DNA of 64,000 bases from Chloroflexi bacterium bin20 (lineage in GTDB: Bacteria > Chloroflexota > Anaerolineae > Aggregatilineales > Phototrophicaceae), in NCBI GenBank assembly GCA_002238485.1, contig MPMG01000007.1, positions 99,940 through 163,939 of the forward strand. Reading direction: 5' to 3'. Below, one piece after another: positions 7,110 through 16,262 of the stretch. Positions within the stretch are counted from its first letter, which is position 1; every line of letters begins with the position of its first letter. Under the pieces are notes generated by a model. It saw nothing but the letters and a program-made list of their open reading frames with translations. It did no database searches and was not told where the DNA came from. The position numbers were made by a program, and so were the translations under genes.

Positions 7110-8303
7110 TCAAGCCTCGCTCAAGCGGCGATAAAAGGTGAACTCGTGGTCGGGCAACAGCTGCGGATGAAAGATCGCCAGCAAGTCCGCCAGCACCAGA
7201 TGCGGGTTGATGATGCCCCATTCGTAATAATTGTTGCCGCCATTTGGATTCTCATCGCGGTTGTTGTTCCAGATCGCGCCCGACTGGAATGCTGCGAAGT
7301 CGGCAAAGCGACTGTCCAGCGCCAGCAAGTCATCGGCTGTGTCGACGCCGAAAGTTTCCAGCAACCAGATATCGGCGTCCAAGCCCTGTTCGTAGGCGGC
7401 CTCGAAGCTATACGGCTGGCTGGCGGTCGGGTCAGCGCTCGAAAGCATCAGGTCTGCGCCGGCCCCGCGTATCAGCTGCCCGACATAGGTATCTGTGCCC
7501 GGGCTATACCAGGCATCGGCATAAGACAGGTATGAATTGAGCAGCACGCGTGGCTGCCCTTCGTCGGGTATGTCAGCAGCCAACTCGCGCATCGACTCGT
7601 ACTGATCGCGGATATCGGCATAAAGTTCGTTGGCGCGCGCTTCTTGATTATAAAAGAGCGCCGGCAGCTTCAGCCACTCTGCCCGTCCCAGCGGCGAGTT
7701 TTCCCGCCAGCTGGCATCAAGCGCCGTGAATATGCCGGCTTCCAGCAAAACCGGGTGCGCATCGGCGTCGGGATTGTAACTATAGCTCAATACCAGGTCG
7801 GGCGTCAGCTCCAGCGCCAGCTCGATATTTACTTCCGCGCCGAAGCCAATCTCGGCGATCGCGCCAGATTCGATGCCCTCGAGCACTGCTGGGCTGCTGA
7901 TGTAATAGCCGCCATCCACCGCCACCAGCTGGTCGACAAGCCCCAGCAAGGACAGCGCGGGCAGTTGCGTGGTGGAGAGCACGATCAACTTGCCGGCCGG
8001 GACTTCTAAGAACTGCGCGTTTTCGGCGAAGTTCTCAACAGGCGGGGCCGGCGCGCCACACTGCACCAGCACATATTCGAAGGGCGGCGCGCCAGCAAAA
8101 GCATTCCCTACGCGCACAATTTTGTAATGACCATGATAGGAGACGGTCAAGTTGGTGGCATCGACAACTTCGGCTTTATGCGGGAAGTAATCGACAGCGG
8201 CGTCGAAGTCAGTGATGCAACCTGCGGTCAGATTGCCGTCTTGCGCGGCAGTTGCAGCGGTCGTGATGAGCAGCAGGATGAACGCCAGCAGCGCGGTTTT
8301 CAT
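7110..8303 (-). CDS. btuF: cobalamin-binding lipoprotein-like periplasmic protein
   Basis: The protein has 397 residues. It has a clear signal peptide (MKTALLAFILLLITTAATA) with cleavage near residue 20, and no lipobox Cys. The mature part is a TroA/BtuF-type type III binding protein with a long helix between lobes. It has typical segments such as ELTPDLVLSYS and VLLNSYLSYADAWYSPG. GGAGGG stands 5 nt before the ATG. It captures the ligand outside the membrane and delivers it to BtuC. Expression should fall when cobalamin is abundant, because a riboswitch and terminator lie between promoter and start codon. Confidence 0.9.
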   Translation of the reverse strand: MKTALLAFILLLITTAATAAQDGNLTAGCITDFDAAVDYFPHKAEVVDATNLTVSYHGHYKIVRVGNAFAGAPPFEYVLVQCGAPAPPVENFAENAQFLEVPAGKLIVLSTTQLPALSLLGLVDQLVAVDGGYYISSPAVLEGIESGAIAEIGFGAEVNIELALELTPDLVLSYSYNPDADAHPVLLEAGIFTALDASWRENSPLGRAEWLKLPALFYNQEARANELYADIRDQYESMRELAADIPDEGQPRVLLNSYLSYADAWYSPGTDTYVGQLIRGAGADLMLSSADPTASQPYSFEAAYEQGLDADIWLLETFGVDTADDLLALDSRFADFAAFQSGAIWNNNRDENPNGGNNYYEWGIINPHLVLADLLAIFHPQLLPDHEFTFYRRLSEA

Positions 8304-8344
8304 GTTGTCCCTCCATTGGACGAAGGAGGGCGCGCGCAGACAAC

Positions 8345-8367
8345 AAAAACGCCCATGACTGTGGGCG
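8345..8367 (-). terminator. riboswitch-linked transcription attenuator
   Basis: Hairpin CGCCCA-CAGTCA-TGGGCG followed by a run of five T. It lies between the riboswitch and the btuF ribosome binding site, which suggests control by premature termination when cobalamin is bound. Confidence 0.7.
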
Positions 8368-8421
8368 GATTGAGTTTCTGTAGTCCATGCTCGTCTTCCT
8401 CTTCACGCGAAAGTCGACTGA

Positions 8422-8545
8422 GCTAAGTCTCGGTCTGGCATTCGGACTTCTGGCTATTTGCCAGTCACCGCTGCGCGACAGTGTCGGATTCTCACCGACT
8501 TCCCCAGTGCACGCCCGGATTATGGACGCGCCCGAGACCTAGATT
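8422..8545 (-). promoter_or_regulatory. cobalamin (B12) riboswitch
   Basis: Read on the minus strand, the conserved core GGGAAGTCGGTGAGAATCC, the box GCGCAGCGGTGA and the 3' AGTCCGAATGCC appear in order. A closing P1 helix pairs CTAGGTCTCGG (8533-8543) with CCGAGACTTAG (8423-8433). It lies about 120 nt upstream of btuF and controls btuFCD. Confidence 0.93.
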
Positions 8546-8660
8546 AGTAATACAGTACCACTCTGGCACAGGCTGCGCGCGCTGTCAACCGCAAACAGGC
8601 TTGGGAATGTCAATATTCCTGGATACAACTTTTCGTCATGCTTGACACAAGGTCAATTCA

Positions 8661-8697
8661 CCACAGAGACACAGAGCGCACAGAGAATCTCTGTGTC
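8661..8697. repeat. CCACAGAGACACAGAG dispersed repeat with inverted partner
   Basis: CCACAGAGACACAGAG is followed by CACAGAGAATCTCTGTG, which is self-complementary. Related copies are at about 4810 and 24493. It lies in the 8546-8841 gap, which otherwise holds one palindromic element and no gene that I can see. Confidence 0.4.
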
Positions 8698-8790
8698 CCA
8701 AATCCACGCTAATCGCCCCGGGAGTGGCGACTTCCGTGTATATGGCGTTTCCCCATCCCCGACCTGCCGACAGAATCCGCGTGTGCCGTT

Positions 8791-8827
8791 GCCTCCCCCT
8801 GACCTGTCGGGGGGACCGAGGGGGGTC
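8791..8827 (+). repeat. GACTTTTCG palindromic element, copy 2 (variant core)
   Basis: CCTCCCCCTGACCTGTCGGGGGGACCGAGGGGGG. The core is TGACCTGTC rather than CGACTTTTC, but both arms match the family. Confidence 0.6.
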
Positions 8828-8841
8828 TTTATCCAATGAGA

Positions 8842-9831
8842 CTAGCTTTCGAATGGATAGCGCAAGCCCCATTGGGCGCGCATCCGATCCAGCGTCTGCA
8901 TGATAGCCAAGGTCTCGTCCAGCGGCATGATATCGCTTTCGGTCTTGCCCGCGCGGATGCACTCGCCCACTGCCGCCGCTTCGTAGTTGAAGCCATTGCC
9001 CACATTGGCGAAGCGAATTGTCTCCGGCTCTTTGCCGCTGGCTGCCACCGTCAGTTCGCTGGGCATCCACCAGTTGGGGATGGAGATGGCGCCGCCCGTG
9101 CCCATGATGCGCGCTTCGTGTGGCGTATTCAGGCGGATGGCGGTTGTGAGGGTTGCCATCTCATAGTCGCTGTATTTGAATACCGACACCGACAGTTCGT
9201 CAACGCCGGTCGAGCCGATGGTAACCTGGCTGCTGATGTCGCTGGGCTGTCTGCCATAGACCATGGAAGCCAGCTGCACGCAATAGGAGCCGACATCCAG
9301 CAGCGCGCCGCCCGCCAGCGCTGGATTGTAGATGCGGCTTTCTGGGACGACTTGCCCGGTACGATAGCCAAAGTCGACTTGCACCAACATGACATCGCCG
9401 ATAGCTTTGTCTGCCAGCAGCTGCCGCAGCTTGACCATGCCGGGGAAGAAGCGCGTCCAAAAGGCGTCCATCAGGAAGCGGTCATTTTCGCGCGCGCAGT
9501 CGATCATGGTTTTGGCTTCGTCCGCGTTGACGGCGAAGGGTTTTTCGCAGAGCACATGCTTGCCGGCCTCCAGGCATAGCAAGGTGTTGGGCATGTGGTA
9601 GTTGTGTGGCGTGCCGATATAAACGACATCGACATCGGGGTCAGCCGCCAGCGCTTCATAGCTGCCATAGGCTTTGGTCGCGCCGCAACGTGCGCCAATT
9701 TCCTCCGCTTTTTCTTGTGAGCGCGAACCGACTGCATAAATCTCTGCATCGGGCAGAAAGCCCAAGCCGGTGGCGAACTTGCTCGAGATCGTGCCCAAGC
9801 CCATCAAGCCCCATCTGATTTTGTCGCTCAT
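8842..9831 (-). CDS. Gfo/Idh/MocA family NAD(P)-dependent oxidoreductase
   Basis: The protein has 329 residues starting at MSDKIRWGLMGLGTISS. The N-terminal Rossmann fold has GLGTIS (residues 10-15), and the family signature is CEKPFA. The C-terminal part is the alpha/beta substrate domain, with GALLDVGSYC. Members oxidise or epimerise sugars, inositols and related polyols. The start overlaps the upstream aldo/keto reductase stop as ATGA. The two enzymes therefore probably act in one sugar or polyol redox step. The exact substrate is unknown. Confidence 0.88.
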   Translation of the reverse strand: MSDKIRWGLMGLGTISSKFATGLGFLPDAEIYAVGSRSQEKAEEIGARCGATKAYGSYEALAADPDVDVVYIGTPHNYHMPNTLLCLEAGKHVLCEKPFAVNADEAKTMIDCARENDRFLMDAFWTRFFPGMVKLRQLLADKAIGDVMLVQVDFGYRTGQVVPESRIYNPALAGGALLDVGSYCVQLASMVYGRQPSDISSQVTIGSTGVDELSVSVFKYSDYEMATLTTAIRLNTPHEARIMGTGGAISIPNWWMPSELTVAASGKEPETIRFANVGNGFNYEAAAVGECIRAGKTESDIMPLDETLAIMQTLDRMRAQWGLRYPFES

Positions 9832-10805
9832 TGCGGTTTGTCCTCCGTTTTCATCTCCAGCCAGGCGATTTCGTCGGCGCTCAGCTGGATGTCTGCGGCT
9901 GCGGCGTTTTCGGGGATTTGCTCGGCTTCCCAATTGGCGACGATGGCATGGTAGCGCGCATTGTTGCTCAAGACATAGGCAACGCCGATCTGCGCCGGGC
10001 TTGCGCCTTTGTCCGCCGCCAGCTCCAGGGCGCGGTCGAGGCGTTGGAAGTTGCTTTCGTAAGCATAAGCGCCGATCGGGTTGGTGTCCCAATAATCGCT
10101 GAACTCGGCGAGGTTTTCGCGCGTGAACTTGCCGGTCATGAATCCGCCAGCCAGGCTCGACCAGGTGAAGAGCGAGATTTCGTTGTCGTTGTACCAGCGC
10201 CGGTCTGCTTCGCCCTGCACGCCACTGACGCTGATACAGCCAGCCCAGGGGGGCTCGATCATCTCGGCGATGCTGAATTGCGGGCTGCTGACGCCAAAGG
10301 GTGTTTTGCCATTGTCTGCCGCATAGGCATTTGCCGCCGCCACACGATCCGCCAGCCAGTTCGAGCCGCCATAAACGCCGATGTATCCCTTGTCCTTGAA
10401 TTCGTGCAGGACATCGACAATCTCGCCGACCGGCATATCACGGCTGTCGCGGTGCAGCAGGTAGAGCTCGACATAATCGGTCCCCAGCCGTTCCAGGGAT
10501 TCTTCCAGGTCGCGGCGGATAAATTCTGGCGCGACGCGGTCGGGTTCGCCTTGATAGGGGTGCGCGCCTTTGGTGAGGATGACCACCTGGTCGCGGATGC
10601 CCCGCGCGTTGATCCAGGCGCCCAGCTCGCGTTCGCATACGCCGCCACCATAGCCATGCGCGGTATCGAAAGTATTGAATCCGTTTTCATAGCAAGCATC
10701 AAGCAGGCGGAAGTTGCTGTCGCGGGCATCGGCTGTAAGCATGACTGTGCCCTGCAGCAGGCGAGCCACCGGCTTGGCGACGCCGGGGATATTCGCATAT
10801 TTCAT
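9828..10805 (-). CDS. aldo/keto reductase
   Basis: The protein has 325 residues from the ATG at 10805, with AAAGGA about 9 nt upstream. An ATG at 10823 would overlap that signal. The TIM-barrel AKR tetrad is visible: Asp and Tyr in FDTAHGYGGG, Lys in ILTKGAHP and His in YLLHRD. NADPH-binding segments near SLAGGFMTGKF fit the family, with substrate usually a sugar aldehyde or ketone. It is the first gene of a two-gene operon with the Gfo/Idh oxidoreductase, sharing a 4-nt overlap. Confidence 0.87.
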   Translation of the reverse strand: MKYANIPGVAKPVARLLQGTVMLTADARDSNFRLLDACYENGFNTFDTAHGYGGGVCERELGAWINARGIRDQVVILTKGAHPYQGEPDRVAPEFIRRDLEESLERLGTDYVELYLLHRDSRDMPVGEIVDVLHEFKDKGYIGVYGGSNWLADRVAAANAYAADNGKTPFGVSSPQFSIAEMIEPPWAGCISVSGVQGEADRRWYNDNEISLFTWSSLAGGFMTGKFTRENLAEFSDYWDTNPIGAYAYESNFQRLDRALELAADKGASPAQIGVAYVLSNNARYHAIVANWEAEQIPENAAAADIQLSADEIAWLEMKTEDKPQ

Positions 10806-10863
10806 GGAGCAGAATCCTTTCATTAGAGGCGTATTGCGCTAGTTTTACCACAGTTGCGAGCGC

Positions 10864-10904
10864 CTGGGGGAGGCGCCCCCCTCGGCCCCCTCGAAAAGTC
10901 GGGG
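10864..10904 (-). repeat. GACTTTTCG palindromic element, copy 3
   Basis: On the minus strand it reads CCCCGACTTTTCGAGGGGGCC then GAGGGGGGCGCC. It lies in the 150-nt gap between ftsK and the aldo/keto reductase gene. Confidence 0.6.
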
Positions 10905-10955
10905 AAAACAAGATACGCGCGATGATTCTATCGACAGGTGCGGCTGGGGGCAGCC

Positions 10956-13900
10956 TCAGGCCAGCGGCAGCACATCACGCGGCTTGGAACTGCCTTCTTT
11001 GGCAGGACCGACCACGCCACGCTCTTCCATCATGTCCATCAGGCGCGCCGCCCGCCCATAGCCGATGCGCATTTTGCGCTGCAGCAGCGATATCGACGCC
11101 CTGTCCAGCCGGCGCACCATCTCCACCGCGGTCGGATAGAGCTCGTCATCCCCGTCGCTGGCTTGATGTTTGGCATCGGGCTTGGGCATCTCCCAGAATG
11201 CCGCTTGTTCGCCTTCGATGCCTGTGCTTGCGGCTGGCGGGTGCGCAGACGTGGATTCGAGCGAGCGTTGGGGCGGCGGGATGGGATCAACGGCCTCGAT
11301 GCCAGCACCGCGCATGCGCCAGAATTTGCCGATGCGCTGTTTCTCGTCTTCAGAAACGAAGACGCCTTGCATACGTCTTGGCGCGGGGGCATCGCCCGAC
11401 AAATAAAGCATATCGCCCTTGCCCAGCAGACGTTCTGCGCCCGGCGTGCCGAGGATGACGCGGCTGTCGACCCCGCTGGCGACCGAAAAAGCGATGCGCG
11501 CGGGACAATTCGCCTTGATTACGCCTGTGACCACATCGACCGATGGGCGCTGGGTAGCCAGGATCATGTGGATGCCTGTCGCGCGAGCCACCGCCACGAT
11601 GCGCCGAACAATCAGCTCGATTTCTTTCGGAGCCAACATCATCAAGTCCGCCAATTCGTCGATGATGACAACGATATAGGACATGGGCGGCAGGTCGGGG
11701 TCGAGAGTCTTGTTGTAGTCGATGATGTTGAGCATGCCAGCCTGGTAGAGCGTCTGATAGCGCTTTTCCATCTCGGCAGTGACCCAGCGCAAAACGCCGA
11801 TCGCGCGTTCCAGCTCGACCACCACTGGCGCAACCAGGTGCGGCAAGCCATTGTAGCTGGTCAGCTCGACGCGCTTGGGGTCGATCATGATGAACTTGAC
11901 CGTTTCTGGCGAGTTGCGCAGCAAGATGCTGTTGATGATGGCGTTGATACAGACTGACTTGCCGGCCCCGGTTGCCCCGGCGATGAGCAAATGCGGCATC
12001 TGCGCCAGGTCGGCGGCGACAGGACTGCCATCCACCGTCATGCCCAAGGCGATCGCCAGCGGCGATTCCAGCTTGCGATAACTTTCCGATTCCAGCACAT
12101 CGCGCAGGCTGACTCGCGCCGAGAGCGGATTGGGCACTTCAATGCCGACATAGCCTTTGCCGGGCACGGGCGCTTCCATGCGAATGGACTTTGCGCCCAG
12201 CGCCAACTGCAAATCCTTGTCCAATTTGGCGATATCGCCCACTTTGACGCGGCTGCGTTTGCCCGTGCTGGCAGTTTGCTGCAGCGGTTCGACGCCATAT
12301 TGCGTGATGACCGGCCCGCTGTTGATCTCGATGACATTGCCTGGCGCGCCGAAAGCTGCCAGCGTATCTTCAATGATCTGGGCTTGCTGCATCAGCGGTT
12401 CCTGCTCCAGGTCGCTGGCGCTGGTGCTGTCGAGCAAGTCTTGATAATCCGGCAGCTCCCATTTGGGACGGGTTTGGGCTGGGGCAGCAGGGACGGACCT
12501 CGGCTGTGGCGGAGGCGATTCGACGGGCGCTGGCGTCGGTGACAGAATCCTGGGCGGCGCAGGCTTTGGGCCGGGCGGGGCGCTCTGTGGGCGGCTGATT
12601 GGCGCAGTTCTCGCTGGCGGGGCGGGCAAATCATCGCCCAGATTCAGAAATCGTTCCAATGCGTCGCTTCGCTGTGTCGGGCGCGCAGCCGGTTGCGCCT
12701 GACGTGGCATTGGCGGCGCTGCATAGGGACTTTCGATAGGCGATCTGTACCGGACAGGCGATTCTGGGGCCACGGCGCTTTGCAAGTCCGCTTGCGGAGC
12801 GGCTGGTTGGCGGCGACTGAACAAGGACCGCAAACGAGCGGGTATCGGCATCCAGTCGCTGCGTGGCACTGGCAAGGCTGGCGCTGCTCGCGCGGTACTG
12901 CCCAGGCGCGGCGCATCCGGCTTGCGAATATGCAGCGGTGGCTGGATATCTGCCTGGGTCATCGGCTGCTGTGCTTGCATGTGGACAGCGCGTCGAGCAG
13001 CCGCATATTGCCCCAGTTTGGTGCGCGCGCCACGCCACAAGCTGATGCCGGCCAGCACCAATTCGGTCGTGCTGGATCGGGTAATCAACATCGCGCCGAC
13101 AGTCAGCAGCATGCCCACAGCCACCAGCCCGCCCAGCTCAGTCAGGGTGTTGACGAGCGCGCTATACAGCCAGCCGCCGATGACTCCGCCGCCGCGCGCA
13201 TGCTGATACGATTCTTGCACCAGCGCTTCCATGCAGGCGGACGAAGTCGTATTGACGCAAGCGGGAGTGGTCGGCATGATGGCTGTATAGCCTAGGCTGT
13301 CCAGGTATTGCAGCAGGGCCAGCGCCCCCAGAAATGCCAACGCAGCCCCAGCCATGCGCAGCGGATCGATGATCGGCGGCTCGTCTCCGAAGTGGCGAAC
13401 GATCAACCACAGGCCGATGGCGAACATGGCGACAGGCAATGCTACCGCGCCCCAGCCCAGCAGCTGCCCGATCAACTGATGAAGCGCGCCGATAGCTGCC
13501 TGTTCTGCGGAGAGCGCGCTGATGGTGAAGAGGATCGCCCCGAAGACCAGCGCCACACCGACCAGGTCGAGCTTGCGGTCGAGGTCGAGCCAGCCGCTGG
13601 GGGCGATCTTTGGGGCGCGGCTCGGTCGCTCGGATTGGCGCTGCTGGCGTGGCGGCTGTCGCTGAGACTTGGTTTCGGAACTAGCGCCTCTGCCGAAGCG
13701 GGAGCGCAAACCGCCAACCCCCCTGCCAACTGTTGCAAAAGGCGTTGTCCGCTTGGATTGCGCGGACTTTTTGCTGCGCTCGGTTTCTTTCTGGCTGCGG
13801 CCAAAACGAGCGCGCAGCTTGCTAAATCGTCCGGTCTCACGTTGAGCGTGGACGGGTGCTGCTGGCTCTTCACGGCTGCTGGATGGACCTTCTTCCCTGG

Positions 13901-14168
13901 CCTTGTGCTTGCCAGCCAGTCGGGCGCGGCGTTCTTGGTCGCTGGCTATGGAAGGCGACGGATTGCGCGCTTTCTTGGCAGCTTTTTTAGAGCGCCGCTT
14001 GGCATTCGGCTGGCGCGCAGCAGCATAATCTTCTGGCGGTTGCTCGAATTCCTGCGGCTGACGCGATCCACTGCCGCCCAATACCCGCGAACGTCCGCCA
14101 AGCGACTCGGGGTCGAAGAAGTCATCGTCCTCAATGTATTCTGGCTCATCATCGCGCCGATAGGCCAT
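10956..14168 (-). CDS. ftsK: DNA translocase FtsK/SpoIIIE
   Basis: The protein has 1070 residues. A 190-residue, very basic and Ser/Arg-rich cytoplasmic extension comes first. Four membrane segments follow (about 201-220, 237-259, 273-289, 346-363), then a Pro-rich linker to about residue 560. Next are the FtsK alpha and RecA-like beta domains with Walker A GATGAGKS near 729-740 and Walker B YIVVIIDELADLM, and a C-terminal winged-helix gamma domain (about 1005-1065, RKMRIGYGRAARLMD). It pumps DNA and resolves the terminus at division. The N-terminal extension is longer than in typical FtsK. Confidence 0.97.
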   Translation of the reverse strand: MAYRRDDEPEYIEDDDFFDPESLGGRSRVLGGSGSRQPQEFEQPPEDYAAARQPNAKRRSKKAAKKARNPSPSIASDQERRARLAGKHKAREEGPSSSREEPAAPVHAQRETGRFSKLRARFGRSQKETERSKKSAQSKRTTPFATVGRGVGGLRSRFGRGASSETKSQRQPPRQQRQSERPSRAPKIAPSGWLDLDRKLDLVGVALVFGAILFTISALSAEQAAIGALHQLIGQLLGWGAVALPVAMFAIGLWLIVRHFGDEPPIIDPLRMAGAALAFLGALALLQYLDSLGYTAIMPTTPACVNTTSSACMEALVQESYQHARGGGVIGGWLYSALVNTLTELGGLVAVGMLLTVGAMLITRSSTTELVLAGISLWRGARTKLGQYAAARRAVHMQAQQPMTQADIQPPLHIRKPDAPRLGSTARAAPALPVPRSDWMPIPARLRSLFSRRQPAAPQADLQSAVAPESPVRYRSPIESPYAAPPMPRQAQPAARPTQRSDALERFLNLGDDLPAPPARTAPISRPQSAPPGPKPAPPRILSPTPAPVESPPPQPRSVPAAPAQTRPKWELPDYQDLLDSTSASDLEQEPLMQQAQIIEDTLAAFGAPGNVIEINSGPVITQYGVEPLQQTASTGKRSRVKVGDIAKLDKDLQLALGAKSIRMEAPVPGKGYVGIEVPNPLSARVSLRDVLESESYRKLESPLAIALGMTVDGSPVAADLAQMPHLLIAGATGAGKSVCINAIINSILLRNSPETVKFIMIDPKRVELTSYNGLPHLVAPVVVELERAIGVLRWVTAEMEKRYQTLYQAGMLNIIDYNKTLDPDLPPMSYIVVIIDELADLMMLAPKEIELIVRRIVAVARATGIHMILATQRPSVDVVTGVIKANCPARIAFSVASGVDSRVILGTPGAERLLGKGDMLYLSGDAPAPRRMQGVFVSEDEKQRIGKFWRMRGAGIEAVDPIPPPQRSLESTSAHPPAASTGIEGEQAAFWEMPKPDAKHQASDGDDELYPTAVEMVRRLDRASISLLQRKMRIGYGRAARLMDMMEERGVVGPAKEGSSKPRDVLPLA

Positions 14169-14274
14169 ACGCGCAACCTGTTGGCTGTGTGTGCAGGCTG
14201 TCTACAGGATAACACAACCTGCCGAATCGGGCGATATCAACTAGAACATATTTGCGCTATGGAGTTGTTGATGC

Positions 14275-15249
14275 CTAGAGCGTCAACACGATTTTGCCCT
14301 GTGCGCGCCGTTCCATCAGCATACGCAGCGCCTGGTCCGCTTCGTCCAGCGTGAAACTCTGCTGGATATGCGGGTGCAGCTGCCCGGCCGCGTGCCAGGC
14401 TTGCAGTTGCGCAATCGAATCGCCTGCGACAGCCAGATCATGTTCCCAGTATGCGCCCCAATAGACCCCCACCAGCGACGCATTTTTCAGCAGTGCGATA
14501 TTGGCAGGCAGCGCGGGAATCCGCCCGCTTGCGAAGCCAATGACCAGATAACGCCCTTCCCAGGCGATGCGCCGGACAGCCTGGTCAAATTGATCGCCGC
14601 CGACGGGATCAAAGATCACATCTGCGCCGCGCCCTTCTGTCAAGTCAATGATGCGGTCGCGCAAACTTTCGCTGCTGTAATTGATCCCTTCTGTCGCGCC
14701 ATAATGTTGCGCCAGCGCCAGCTTTTCGTCCGTGCTGGCCGCGGCAATCACGCGCGCGCCCAGCAGCGACCCGAGCTCGACAGCCGCCAAACCCACGCCA
14801 CCGGCCGCGCCCAGCACCAGCAAGGTCTCGCCAGCTTGCATGCGACCGCGCTGCACGAGAGCCACATGCGCCGTGCCATAGACCAGGGCGAATCCCGCGC
14901 CGACTTCATCGGGCATCGAGTCAGTCAAGGGCAAGGGCGCGCTCGCCGGCACGACGACTTCTTCTGCGAAGCCGCCATAAGGCAATATCGCCATCACGCG
15001 CTCACCGAGCCGAGACGACTCGACGCCTGCGCCAACTTCGATGATCTCGCCGGCGATTTCCAAGCCCGGGCTGAAAGGCAGCCGCGGCTTTAGTTGATAC
15101 AAACCCTGCACCAGCAGCACATCGGGGAAATTGACGCCAGCTGCTCGTACACGAATCTTGACTTGCCCCGCGCCGACAACCGGTGATGGCAGATCGGCGA
15201 CGACCAGCGACTCGGGCGCGCCGTGTTCTGTGCAGAGGACAGCTCGCAC
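14275..15249 (-). CDS. zinc-independent quinone oxidoreductase (MDR family)
   Basis: The protein has 324 residues with a GTG start at 15249, one base after the stop of the M42 peptidase gene. The N-terminal GroES-like domain is followed by a Rossmann fold with LGAAGGVGLAAVEL (about residues 145-158). The zinc-binding Cys residues of alcohol dehydrogenases are absent, which fits NADPH:quinone reductase or an enoyl-reductase-like MDR. Other supporting motifs are GADVIFDPVGG and the C-terminal RMLMERRAQGKIVL. It forms an operon with the peptidase. The substrate is unknown. Confidence 0.9.
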   Translation of the reverse strand: MRAVLCTEHGAPESLVVADLPSPVVGAGQVKIRVRAAGVNFPDVLLVQGLYQLKPRLPFSPGLEIAGEIIEVGAGVESSRLGERVMAILPYGGFAEEVVVPASAPLPLTDSMPDEVGAGFALVYGTAHVALVQRGRMQAGETLLVLGAAGGVGLAAVELGSLLGARVIAAASTDEKLALAQHYGATEGINYSSESLRDRIIDLTEGRGADVIFDPVGGDQFDQAVRRIAWEGRYLVIGFASGRIPALPANIALLKNASLVGVYWGAYWEHDLAVAGDSIAQLQAWHAAGQLHPHIQQSFTLDEADQALRMLMERRAQGKIVLTL

Positions 15250-15250
15250 G

Positions 15251-16225
15251 TTAAAGCTCGATCGGGTTGGCGAGCAAGCCCGTCAGCAAGTCGATGCACG
15301 CGCGCGCATCGCCCATATCGACCGTCTCGCTGGTGGTGTGCAGGTAGCGAGTCGGGATGGATATGCAGCCACTGGGCACGCCGGCCTGGGTCAGCTGAAT
15401 GGCCGAGGCGTCTGTCGTGCCGCCCGCCAGCAATTCCAGCTGATAAGGGATGCCATCGGCTTCGCAGCGGGCGATCATCCAGTTTTTGATGGCGACTGGA
15501 ACGACCAAGCCAGGATCCTGCACTTTGATTGCGGCGCCCCCACCCAGCTTGACGAGCATCTTGCGTCCGCGGATCTCGTCGCCGCTGCCAGTCACATCAA
15601 TGGCGATGCCGATATCGGGCTGCACACCTTGTGCCGCGGTTTTGGCGCCTCGCAAGCCGACTTCTTCTTGCACGGTGAAGGCAAAGTAGCATTCATTTGG
15701 CGTCGATCTGTCGAGCTTGCGCATGGCTTCAATCGCGACCACGCAGCCGATGCGGTCGTCCAGCGATTTGGCGACGATCCGTTCGCCGCGCAGCTGCATC
15801 TCGCGCATGAAGCCGGCTGGCTGCCCGACTCGCGTGGCGCTGCCGTTGCCATCTTGCACATCAATATAAAAGTCGCCCAGCGATTTGCCGCCGCCATTTT
15901 GCACCGCGATGACGCCGATTGTGCCGTCTTCAAAGAGTACGCGATTGCCATTGAGCGTGTCGTTGCGCAAGCCGCCCAGGCTGCTGAAGCGCAGGTAGCC
16001 ACTCTCTGGCTCTTGATAATTGGCCATTAAGCCAATCTCGTCCATGTGCGCCGCAACCAGCGCTTTTACCCCGCCACTGCCCACGCGGCAGATCAAGTTG
16101 CCCAAGCCGTCGGTCCAGATTTCGTCCGCCAACCCGCGCGCCTCGTCATGGATCATCTCGCGGATGCGATGCTCATAGCCGGGCGGTCCCCAGCATTCGA
16201 CCAGTTTCTTCGTCAGTTCCTTCAC
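15251..16225 (-). CDS. M42 family metallo-aminopeptidase
   Basis: The protein has 324 residues. Dinuclear zinc ligands and catalytic residues of M42 enzymes are visible: His60 and Asp62 in AHMDEIG, Asp156/Asp157 in SLDDRIG, Glu187/Glu188 in QEEVG, Asp210 in IDVT, and His296 in RYLHTTSE. It is a cytosolic peptidase or deblocking aminopeptidase that forms large tetrahedral assemblies in relatives. Some members were annotated as cellulases (FrvX/YsdC), so the name varies. It is directly followed by the quinone oxidoreductase gene. Confidence 0.92.
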   Translation of the reverse strand: MKELTKKLVECWGPPGYEHRIREMIHDEARGLADEIWTDGLGNLICRVGSGGVKALVAAHMDEIGLMANYQEPESGYLRFSSLGGLRNDTLNGNRVLFEDGTIGVIAVQNGGGKSLGDFYIDVQDGNGSATRVGQPAGFMREMQLRGERIVAKSLDDRIGCVVAIEAMRKLDRSTPNECYFAFTVQEEVGLRGAKTAAQGVQPDIGIAIDVTGSGDEIRGRKMLVKLGGGAAIKVQDPGLVVPVAIKNWMIARCEADGIPYQLELLAGGTTDASAIQLTQAGVPSGCISIPTRYLHTTSETVDMGDARACIDLLTGLLANPIEL

Positions 16226-16262
16226 AGCTGTGCTCCTACTCTGTCATTCGTATTGCAGTCGA

